Below are positions 34,995 through 42,878 of a stretch of DNA of 64,000 nt, one piece after another. The stretch is from the NCBI RefSeq assembly GCF_003971235.1, contig NZ_CP034661.1, positions 1,364,001 through 1,428,000 on the forward strand, read 5' to 3'. Below the pieces are notes generated by a model that saw only the letters and a list, made by a program, of their open reading frames with translations, ran no database searches and had not been told where the DNA came from. Numbering within the stretch: position 1 is the first letter of the stretch; each line of letters starts with the position of its first letter. The position numbers and the translations under genes were made by a program. This DNA is from Chryseobacterium aureum (GTDB lineage: Bacteria; Bacteroidota; Bacteroidia; Flavobacteriales; Weeksellaceae).

Positions 34995-37900
34995 TATATT
35001 CTAATTTTCTTTTTGTACAACACCTCTGTGCTTTCTTTTTCTTTTATTTTCTTATGTTCTATATAAGTAGCCAGTTCCCCTATATTGACAAAATTGAAAA
35101 CATCTTTAATTAAAATTTCAGTTTCAAATTCTTTAACAATAGTTGAAACCAGACGGGTAGCCAGCAGACTGTGGCCTCCCAGTTCAAAGAAGTTATCATG
35201 GATCCCTACTTTTTCTACTCCCAACAGCTCCTGCCAGATCACGGCTAAACGCTGTTCAGTCTCTGTTCCCGGAGCAACATAGGTTTTAGCAGACAAAGCT
35301 GAGGAATCAATATCCGGTAATGCCTTCCTGTCTAGTTTACCATTGGAGGTTAAAGGCATTGCCTCTAATTCTACCCATAACCTGGGAACCATATATTCAG
35401 GTAAAATTTCCTGCAATTGGGACTGGAAGGATTCTTTATCCAGTGCTCCTTCCATCACTACATAAGCAATCAGTCTTTTGTTACCCTGCTCGTCTGTCTT
35501 GGCCAAAACACAGGACTGAACAACTCCGGGTAATCCTGCCAATACGTTCTCGACCTCTCCCAGCTCAATACGGTACCCTCTTATCTTCACCTGATCATCT
35601 TTCCTGCCGATAAACTCAATATTTCCATCAGGAAGCCATTTTGCTAAATCACCAGTCCTATACAAACGTTCTCCTGCTTTGAAAGGATTTTTTATAAATT
35701 TTTCATGGGTCAGTTCTTCATTATTCAGATAACCTCTGGCTACTCCCGAACCTCCTACAACCAGTTCTCCCACGACTCCTACAGGAGCCAGATTCATGTG
35801 TTGATCCAGTATATAGGCATAGCTGTCTTTGATCGGTTTACCAATAGGAAGTGGATGGCCTGTGAGCCCAATGGTATAGGATGTTGAATAGGTGGTATTT
35901 TCAGTAGGTCCATATACAATGATTACTATAAGTTCCGGGTATAATTCTTTCACTTTATCAGTATACTTGTGTAATACAGTATCTCCCCCAACCAATAGAT
36001 ACTTCAGCGGCTGGAAAACACTTATATCTTCTTCTACTACCTGGTGGAACCATGATGTAGTCATAAATAAAGTAGTTACTTTATTCTCTTTTATCAATGT
36101 TCTGAAAAGGAGTATGTTTAATAGAGAATCGGTCGTTGTTAACACCAGTTTCCCTCCATTTAATAGGGTTCCCCAGTATTCTATCGTGGTGGCATCAAAG
36201 GAAATTGACCCTGTGGACAGCCATACTGTCTGGTCTGTTAAACGGATATAATCACAGGTCATGGATAAACTTACAATGCTTTTATGCTCCACCTGAACCC
36301 CTTTCGGTTTACCTGTACTTCCGGAGGTATAGATCACATACGCCAGATGGGAAGGAGAGGCTATTGTTTGAACCTTATCCCTGGAGACCTGGTCGAAAAG
36401 ATCCCAATTTTTATTCAGCACAATAACATCCAGATTGTCTTTATATTGAGCTGAATCATTATCACTGAGTAATATCTTAACCTCCGAATCCTCCAGCATA
36501 TATTCCTTGCGGGATTGTGGATAATCAGGATCGATAGGCACATAAGCTGCTCCTGATTTCAGGATTCCCAGAATACCGGTGATCATCTCCAGACTGCGGT
36601 TCATGCAAACGCCTACAAGATCTTCCGTACCTACTCCTTTCTCCATCAGGCAGCGAGCCAGCTGGTTGGAACGTTCATCCAATTCTTTGTATGTAAGATT
36701 CTCATTATCAAATACCACTGCAATTTCGTCAGGACTCCTGGAAGCCTGTAACGCAAACAAATCAGCTACCGTCTTATCTTTCGGATAGTCTACAGCGGTA
36801 TCATTGAACACCTCTGTTAACTGATGTATATTTTCTTTGGTCAGAATGGAAAGCTCTTCAACAGTCGCAGGAGAAGATGGCCTATTCATATGGGTAAGCA
36901 GTACTTTTAAAGCTTCTTCCATATACTCCACCACAACAGATGGATCAATCCCTATTGGCGACATATTGAACGTTAAACTGAAGTCATGGCTGTAATCATC
37001 AACATCCAAAGAAAAAGGATAATTGTTTCTATAGTAAACGGATAACAGTTCGCCATCAAAATCAGACATCTTATCTAAGTATCCCGCTTCCGAATGACGG
37101 TAGTTCAGCAATGCACTGAACATAGGAACGTCATTAGGAATACCGCTCCAATGATGGACACTTGATAAAGGGGTCTGCTCATAATCCAAAAGCGTCTGCA
37201 AATGCTTATTGGTCTGTGAAATATAGGAAGGAATATCCCCTTTCAGATCCAGTAATACAGGAAGGGTATTCATAAACAGCCCTAAAGAAGAGTCTGAGCC
37301 CTGGGCTCCCTGAAGCCTTCCCAAAAGAACCGAACCAAACAAGGCATAGTCTGTTCCGCTGCATCTTCCCAAAACAAGACCAAACGCTGCATGAAACAAT
37401 ACAGCAGGGCTGATCTGAAGGTCTGCCGACAGCTTACGGATCCCATCACGCAATTCTGCACTTACCATTACCCTGGATGATATTACAGTAGTACTTCCGT
37501 CAATCTTAGTGTCCACTAAATGGAACGGATACGTAGGAAATTCTATATCACGATATAAATTACTGAAATAATCTTTACTCTTTCCTGAGCCCTCCTTATT
37601 CAAAGTATGCCCTATAAAATCCCTGTATAATGCCGGGGTGGAAAGAAGACCTCCCTGCCCTGAAAGATAAAGGCTGATCTCTTTTATAATTTTTGAGGTC
37701 CCCACATGGTCCATCATCATGTGATGGTGGTTGAGCACCAGATAATATGCTCCATGATCTGCATCATCCGCTACCTTTACCCGAATTGCCGGGGCCTGTC
37801 TCAGATTCATATACAACTGATCTGAAGCTTGTTGCTCCTTTAGTTCGGACAGAACATCCTTCCCCTCATCTATTATAAGCTCCTCTACTTTCAGTTCTAC

Positions 37901-40900
37901 TTCTCTGAGTACAACCTGCACAGTCTGGGAAATTCCTTCACTCAGTACACAGGTGCGAAGCACATCATGGCGCTTTATTACAAACCTCAGGGCTTCTATA
38001 AACTTCACACGTTTCTCTAAAGAGGAAAAAGAAAGTAACTGCGACAGTACATAAGGATCGCCCTGGCTGGAATCACTCATCAAATGATGAAAATAGATGC
38101 CCTCCTGTAAAGGTGACAGAGGATAGATATCCTGAATATTTGCACCTCCACCGGGAACATGGTTCATAATCATATCAAGCTCTTTCTGGCTCAAATCAAC
38201 CAGTGTTACCATGGAAGGGGTGATATGCTCACTCCCCTCTACAATTCTATTCTCAGGAACCTTATATCCTTGTTCGGAAGAACGTAGCTTCGTACTTAAG
38301 TGGGCGATGGTAGGTTCTGTATAAAATTCACTTATATTTACGGTATAGCCCAGCTTGCGGATCCTGGCTATCAAGCGGATCGATAATAAGCTTTGACCCC
38401 CCAACTCGAAAAAGTTGTCATAAATACCAACCTTTTCAACACCCAACAGCTCCTCCCAAATACCGGCTAAGCTTGCTTCTATTTCGGTCCGCGGAGCTGC
38501 ATAGCTGCTCGTGGACAAGGCAGAGGTGTCTACATCAGGTAATGCCTTGCGGTCAAGCTTACCATTCAGGGTAAGGGGCATCTCAGAGAGCTCTACCCAT
38601 AACCGCGGAACCATATATTCAGGTAAGCTTTCCTGCAGTTGGGATTGAAGCAACTCCTTATCCAAAGCGCCCTCCATAACAACATAACCCACTAATCTCT
38701 GGTCACCATGCCCGTCCTCTCTGCACAAAACACAGGATTGATTCACGCCAGGCAATCCGGACAATGCATTCTCGATCTCACCCAGCTCGATACGGTAACC
38801 ATTGACCTTAACCTGGTTGTCCTTCCTGCCTAAAAACTCAATAGTCCCGTCAGAAAGCCATTTCGCCAAATCTCCGGTCTTATATAAACGGTCTCCGGAT
38901 TTGAAGGGACTGTTTATAAACTTCTCAAGGGTCAGCGCATCATTGTTCAGATAGCCTCTTGCCACTCCCAATCCGCCAATGCATAATTCTCCGGATGAGC
39001 CAAGGGGACATAAACGCCCTTCACCATCCAGAATATAAACACTGGTGTTCCCAAAAGGAACGCCAAGGGGAATAGGACGGGATAATTCCGCACCAAGATC
39101 AACCTTGTGGATCAGCTTCCCTATCGTTGTTTCGGTGGGTCCGTAGTGGTTGTATACTTCACAACTTACGCCATGGGAAGATAGAAGATCAAAAATATCT
39201 CCGGTAAAGGCTTCTCCTCCCAATATCAGGCATTTCCCCGGAACAACTATGCTTTCATGGGAACGTAAGGCTTTCCAGTGGGAAGGAACCATTTTTAAAC
39301 AGTCCAGTTCCAGAGAGCGGATTGCTTCTGCATCAATAAGCTCATCTTCAGTGAGCACATACAGCATGCCTCCGCTGAGTAACGACGGGTAAAGGACGGT
39401 ATTGCCCAAATCCGTGGCGATACTGGAGGTGGAACCAAAACTATGGCATGAACCAATATTGGTCTTAGACAAAAGACCATAAAGATAGTCCGTTAAGGAG
39501 CCATGGGTAACCAGGACCCCTTTCGGCATACCGGTACTGCCGGAGGTATAGATAACATATACCAGGTTATCCGGGGAAGCTCTCCGGGATAACGGGATGA
39601 TGGATGCTTTACCGAAAGTATCCTGCCAGGCAGTATCCAGCTCAATAACCTCCAAAGAGTCCCGGGAAGAGAAAATCCCGCGGTTAACCGTATCACTCAG
39701 AAGGAGCTTTACTCCTGAATCCTCCAGCATATAATCAATACGGGACTGGGGGAAATCCGGATCTACAGGAACATACGCAGCTCCTGATTTCAGGATTCCC
39801 ACAATACCCACAATCATCTCCAGGCTGCGGCTCATGCAGATGCCCACCAGATCTTCTACCAAAACGCCTTTGTCTATCAGGTAGTGAGCCAGCTGGTTGG
39901 ACTTTTCATCCAGTTCGCGATAGCTAAGAGATTCCCCTTGGCATACCACGGCAACGGCATCAGGTGTTGCGGCAGCCTGCCGCTCAAACAGGTCAACGAA
40001 GGTGGTATCAGCAGGACAGTCTACAGAACTATTGCTGAAGACTTCTGATAGCTGGTAAAACTCAGATTCCGGAAGGATGGAAATATTTCCAACAGGCTCT
40101 TCAAGACAGGATTCAAATTGTCTTAGAATAAAAAATAATCTGTTAACAAACAACTTTATTTCTGCATCATTAAAATAAGCTTCCTGATAATCTATATGTA
40201 ATTCCAAAGGTGCTTCCTTCCCGGAATCAAACCAACGCATTGCAAGAGGAAATCCTAAATCTGATGTACTTTTCAATTCTTTCACCTGCATCTTTAAATC
40301 AGAATCCACAGAATCTGAAAAAGAAAGGAGCTCGTAATTAATTAAAATATCAAAAAGCTGCAATCGATCCTTAGAGAGTAATTTCAGGGATCTATTTAAG
40401 TGTGACACAGGATATAGGCCGTGTCTAAAATCACTTCTTTGGGTCTGTTTTATAGCAGAAATAACCTCGGATAGTATCTGATCCTGAATAAATTCACCTT
40501 TGAAGGGAAGTATCCCTGAAAACATGCCCACTATTTTTCTCTCCTCTCTCCCTCTTCTTTTGTGATTCGAAAGTCCGAAGCAAAAATTATTCTGCCCGGT
40601 AGTTTTTCCAAAATACAGCAATAATGCCGCAATCGTCAGCTGAGATATATTAGCCTTAGTCTGTTCTACCAGGCGTTCTAATAATATACTGTCCGCTTGG
40701 GAAATCGGAACGGAAAAAGAGCTGGCTTTGTCATTTTTCTTTACCTTCTGGCTGAATAATGGCTCCGGAATATCTTCAAATTTTTCTTTCCAATAGATAG
40801 CATCATTGTCGTAGTCCCTGGATTTATAATACTCCAGATTCTGTCGTACAGCTTCTGCATAAGAGGGATATTGCTCATCCAATCCGGTATGGCCTTCTAC

Positions 40901-41377
40901 AATTTTACGGTATTCTGTTACCAGATAATTTGCAAAGATGGCAAACCCGTATCCATCAATAATTAAATGATGAAAGCAAAGAAAACAATAATATTCATCT
41001 TCCGATACCTTAATTAGTGTTATGCGGTATAGTTTTTCCTGTTCAAGATCAAAAGCGATATTGAACTGATTCTGCATCCAATCCAACGCTGCTTTCTGAG
41101 AATCCGGGCCTGATGAAAAATCCAGCATATCTGTATCTATAGGGATAGGAGTATCTGCTATATACTGGGCAGGTTCTGCATCCATAAAATCGAATCTGAT
41201 TTTATGGAAATCAAATACTTTTGCAGAACTTTTTAAAACTAAATCAAATTTAAAATGATCAAACTTCCCTTTAAAAATACCATACCCTCCCACATTATAT
41301 AACGGGCTATCCGGATTGGTTATTTGCTTGTAATATACATCTTGCTGTGATAGATGTAAATTCATTTTTTCTTTCAT
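34994..41377 (-). CDS. NRPS, two modules (Asp-Ile-like), initiating subunit
   Basis: 2127 aa from ATG at 41375-41377; a TTG three codons earlier and an ATG at 41363-41365 are alternatives. Order with approximate residues: starter-type C domain (1-430, LSQQDVYYKQITNP, CFHHLIIDGYG); A1 (435-930); PCP (near 995); dual E/C-type C (1090-, NHHHMMMDHVG near 1222); A2 (1539-2020); PCP (near 2068); basic tail ending YKKKIRI. Codes by eye: A1 DLTKIGHIGK (Asp, with the DLGNT pocket typical of Asp/Asn domains), A2 DAIFLGVTYK (branched aliphatic, Ile most likely). A C domain before the first A domain with no loading module implies that a free acyl-CoA or other acyl donor caps the first residue. First gene of the NRPS operon. 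Confidence 0.95.
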   Translation of the reverse strand: MKEKMNLHLSQQDVYYKQITNPDSPLYNVGGYGIFKGKFDHFKFDLVLKSSAKVFDFHKIRFDFMDAEPAQYIADTPIPIDTDMLDFSSGPDSQKAALDWMQNQFNIAFDLEQEKLYRITLIKVSEDEYYCFLCFHHLIIDGYGFAIFANYLVTEYRKIVEGHTGLDEQYPSYAEAVRQNLEYYKSRDYDNDAIYWKEKFEDIPEPLFSQKVKKNDKASSFSVPISQADSILLERLVEQTKANISQLTIAALLLYFGKTTGQNNFCFGLSNHKRRGREERKIVGMFSGILPFKGEFIQDQILSEVISAIKQTQRSDFRHGLYPVSHLNRSLKLLSKDRLQLFDILINYELLSFSDSVDSDLKMQVKELKSTSDLGFPLAMRWFDSGKEAPLELHIDYQEAYFNDAEIKLFVNRLFFILRQFESCLEEPVGNISILPESEFYQLSEVFSNSSVDCPADTTFVDLFERQAAATPDAVAVVCQGESLSYRELDEKSNQLAHYLIDKGVLVEDLVGICMSRSLEMIVGIVGILKSGAAYVPVDPDFPQSRIDYMLEDSGVKLLLSDTVNRGIFSSRDSLEVIELDTAWQDTFGKASIIPLSRRASPDNLVYVIYTSGSTGMPKGVLVTHGSLTDYLYGLLSKTNIGSCHSFGSTSSIATDLGNTVLYPSLLSGGMLYVLTEDELIDAEAIRSLELDCLKMVPSHWKALRSHESIVVPGKCLILGGEAFTGDIFDLLSSHGVSCEVYNHYGPTETTIGKLIHKVDLGAELSRPIPLGVPFGNTSVYILDGEGRLCPLGSSGELCIGGLGVARGYLNNDALTLEKFINSPFKSGDRLYKTGDLAKWLSDGTIEFLGRKDNQVKVNGYRIELGEIENALSGLPGVNQSCVLCREDGHGDQRLVGYVVMEGALDKELLQSQLQESLPEYMVPRLWVELSEMPLTLNGKLDRKALPDVDTSALSTSSYAAPRTEIEASLAGIWEELLGVEKVGIYDNFFELGGQSLLSIRLIARIRKLGYTVNISEFYTEPTIAHLSTKLRSSEQGYKVPENRIVEGSEHITPSMVTLVDLSQKELDMIMNHVPGGGANIQDIYPLSPLQEGIYFHHLMSDSSQGDPYVLSQLLSFSSLEKRVKFIEALRFVIKRHDVLRTCVLSEGISQTVQVVLREVELKVEELIIDEGKDVLSELKEQQASDQLYMNLRQAPAIRVKVADDADHGAYYLVLNHHHMMMDHVGTSKIIKEISLYLSGQGGLLSTPALYRDFIGHTLNKEGSGKSKDYFSNLYRDIEFPTYPFHLVDTKIDGSTTVISSRVMVSAELRDGIRKLSADLQISPAVLFHAAFGLVLGRCSGTDYALFGSVLLGRLQGAQGSDSSLGLFMNTLPVLLDLKGDIPSYISQTNKHLQTLLDYEQTPLSSVHHWSGIPNDVPMFSALLNYRHSEAGYLDKMSDFDGELLSVYYRNNYPFSLDVDDYSHDFSLTFNMSPIGIDPSVVVEYMEEALKVLLTHMNRPSSPATVEELSILTKENIHQLTEVFNDTAVDYPKDKTVADLFALQASRSPDEIAVVFDNENLTYKELDERSNQLARCLMEKGVGTEDLVGVCMNRSLEMITGILGILKSGAAYVPIDPDYPQSRKEYMLEDSEVKILLSDNDSAQYKDNLDVIVLNKNWDLFDQVSRDKVQTIASPSHLAYVIYTSGSTGKPKGVQVEHKSIVSLSMTCDYIRLTDQTVWLSTGSISFDATTIEYWGTLLNGGKLVLTTTDSLLNILLFRTLIKENKVTTLFMTTSWFHQVVEEDISVFQPLKYLLVGGDTVLHKYTDKVKELYPELIVIIVYGPTENTTYSTSYTIGLTGHPLPIGKPIKDSYAYILDQHMNLAPVGVVGELVVGGSGVARGYLNNEELTHEKFIKNPFKAGERLYRTGDLAKWLPDGNIEFIGRKDDQVKIRGYRIELGEVENVLAGLPGVVQSCVLAKTDEQGNKRLIAYVVMEGALDKESFQSQLQEILPEYMVPRLWVELEAMPLTSNGKLDRKALPDIDSSALSAKTYVAPGTETEQRLAVIWQELLGVEKVGIHDNFFELGGHSLLATRLVSTIVKEFETEILIKDVFNFVNIGELATYIEHKKIKEKESTEVLYKKKIRI
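35159..40075. repeat. NRPS internal repeat A, copy 2
   Basis: Partner of 25302-30227. Similarity starts in the C-A linker (SILPESEFYQL) and ends in the last PCP. It carries the Asp and Ile-like A domains of the first subunit. Confidence 0.9.
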
Positions 41378-41782
41378 TCTAATCAATTACTTCGGTTCTA
41401 TTATTCTATAATAAAATATTTACAGGAGTAGGGGAAATTATGCAGGCAGCTATTGTATGTTCTCAAAAAAGTATCTTTTTTGACTCATCAATTTTCTGCG
41501 GAAGATATTGGAAAGCACATTAAAAGTATAAGTTCCTGATCCACTTGCCGGATCACAAAGTAAATCCATTAGTTTGCTATTGTCTGGAAAAACTATAAAA
41601 CCTATCTTTTAAATGGTATTTTTTGTTCTCGATTCTTAAGAGTTTCAAAAATCACTTTATTTTGTGTTTTTTGAATATAATAAACCGCCTAGTATCAAAA
41701 GATATAGGTTTGCTGTTTTAAGAATTTGGTTTATTAACAATTGGTGATGAATCTGATATTATACTGCCTCAAAAAATCAAAC

Positions 41783-41801
41783 AAAGTGTGCCGTACACTT
41801 T
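41783..41801 (-). terminator. Terminator or attenuator between the 34-aa gene and the NRPS operon
   Basis: AAAGTGT (41783-41789) and ACACTTT (41795-41801) form a 7-bp stem with a 5-base loop. On the minus strand it is followed by a T-rich tract (GATTTTTTG). It lies 31 bases after the stop of the 34-aa frame and about 400 bases before the first NRPS gene. The remaining 41387-41782 shows no other gene. Confidence 0.5.
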
Positions 41802-41832
41802 CATTATTGGAAAACTACTTTTTTACTGATTA

Positions 41833-41937
41833 CTAAATATTGTTGTAATCTTCTCCATTAGCATCATCAGTATCATTATTGAGTTGTATGTTTCGATGGA
41901 CTTCTGCCACTTCTACAGTATCAGTAATTTTTTTCAT
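41833..41937 (-). CDS. 34-aa acidic peptide upstream of the NRPS operon
   Basis: ATG at 41935-41937, TAG at 41833-41835. The peptide starts MKKITDTVEVAEVHRN and ends in an acidic/Asn-rich tail (NNDTDDANGEDYNNI). There is no hydrophobic segment, no Cys and no GlyGly leader cleavage site. It lies in a 1.5 kb gene-free stretch, with a TAnnTTTG box 126 bases upstream and a hairpin with T tract directly downstream. It may be a leader/attenuator peptide, a regulator, or a peptide precursor; no family was recognised. Codon choice is unremarkable, so coding is not proven. Confidence 0.4.
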   Translation of the reverse strand: MKKITDTVEVAEVHRNIQLNNDTDDANGEDYNNI

Positions 41938-42022
41938 GTGTTATTAGTTATAAGTTTGTATAGCAGTAATAGTACTATCACTACGATGGTTTCTTTTTTT
42001 GATACTTGAATATTTGTTATTT

Positions 42023-42039
42023 CAGATTTTGAAAATCTG
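42023..42039. promoter_or_regulatory. 17-bp palindrome downstream of the NRPS-side promoter box
   Basis: CAGATTTT (42023-42030), one centre base, AAAATCTG (42032-42039): perfect 8-bp arms. It lies about 25 bases downstream of the promoter box at 42064-42071 on the minus strand, at the expected start of the transcript. It could be an operator or a 5' hairpin. Confidence 0.4.
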
Positions 42040-42063
42040 TAAGTATAATTCCCGTTTCAGTGC

Positions 42064-42071
42064 CAAATATA
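42064..42071 (-). promoter_or_regulatory. Promoter box for the 34-aa gene and possibly the NRPS operon
   Basis: Reads TATATTTG on the minus strand (TAnnTTTG). It is the only perfect match noticed between the 34-aa frame and the ergothioneine operon terminator. No TTG was found at the usual -33 spacing. Confidence 0.4.
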
Positions 42072-42173
42072 CTATTTTTTTTCTTCATTCGGGAAATTTA
42101 ATAACAAACCTGCATCAACTTTTGCAATAGGAAAAGCTCCGGGAACAACAGATCATCAGTAGTGCACAACAAA

Positions 42174-42203
42174 AATCAGAACAGAAAAAAATCTGCTCTG
42201 ATT
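42174..42203. other. Terminator-like hairpin
   Basis: Arms 42174-42184 and 42193-42203 (11 bp, one G/A mismatch) with an A-rich loop. On the minus strand it is followed by a short T run. No upstream gene needing it was recognised, so it could end an unseen small RNA. Confidence 0.35.
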
Positions 42204-42818
42204 GGTAATTTGCAATAACTAAAAAATTAATCTGGTTTTTTCAGAAACTGCTATAAGCGATCCGAAAAGACCTTTTTTTTTCCGGAAACGGATTTCATTT
42301 TCGCAAGATTTCCAGTCTGAAAATCTCTTCTTTAAGAATTTTCAAAAACATGATTATTACAGAAACAATGAATGCTGCCACGGGTACGTTTGTACGATTT
42401 TTTCCATAAGAGTGTTTGCGTTTAAGGGTTATTGGGTTTTATTTTTTGAAACCGTAAGATCTTGTTAAGGATCTGAGCACAGTAAACAATAGTTTTACGC
42501 ACTGAACATTTTCTGATGAGCTTAAAGCGTTTAATCTATTGCAATTTTTCATTGCTTTTATCCCAAAGAAACAACCTGGCACAAAATAAGATCTATTGAA
42601 TTATTAAAATAAAAACGAATTATTTTAAGAAAATAACATCTACATAAATGTTTACGTATAAAAATTTTTCATATTTTTTCATGGATTAGTTTCATTTCAT
42701 AAAAATAATAAAAATATTCTTTACATCCATCTTTTTTCACCGGATATTGATTAATTTTTCATATCTCCTGTTTGAATGTACATCATGCTCCATAGAAACG
42801 GTCTTTAGAATCTGCGAA
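42204..42818. other. 615-base AT-rich spacer
   Basis: Lies between the ergothioneine operon terminator and the NRPS upstream region. A 26-codon minus-strand frame near 42212-42292 (MKSVSGKKKGLFGSL...) is the only peptide worth noting and has no supporting signal. Otherwise I see nothing. Confidence 0.35.
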
Positions 42819-42859
42819 AAAGAGTAAGCGCCAATTGGTAAAATTGGCGCTTACTCTTT
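42819..42859 (-). terminator. Terminator of the ergothioneine operon
   Basis: Perfect 18-bp stem (42819-42836 with 42842-42859) and a 5-base loop, followed by a T run on the minus strand. It starts 20 bases after the stop of the last operon gene. Confidence 0.9.
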
Positions 42860-42878
42860 ATTTTGTTATGAATGACTA

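Noticed and set aside
15217..39696. Many open frames of 60-140 codons on the plus strand and in other frames inside the NRPS genes
   Set aside because: They recur at equivalent positions in each repeated module (for example 18019 and 34271, 29302 and 39150), so they are shadows of the coding strand, not genes.
10911..41377. Calling the cluster a siderophore cluster
   Set aside because: Hydroxy-Asp is possible, but no TonB receptor, hydroxyornithine or catechol genes, or iron-uptake genes are in the window.
14561..41377. Repeats inside the NRPS genes as mobile elements
   Set aside because: Boundaries fall at domain motifs and encode NRPS domains; there is no transposase, terminal inverted repeat or target duplication.
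42212..42292. 26-codon minus-strand frame resembling a basic precursor peptide
   Set aside because: Too short, no cleavage motif, no modifying enzyme nearby.
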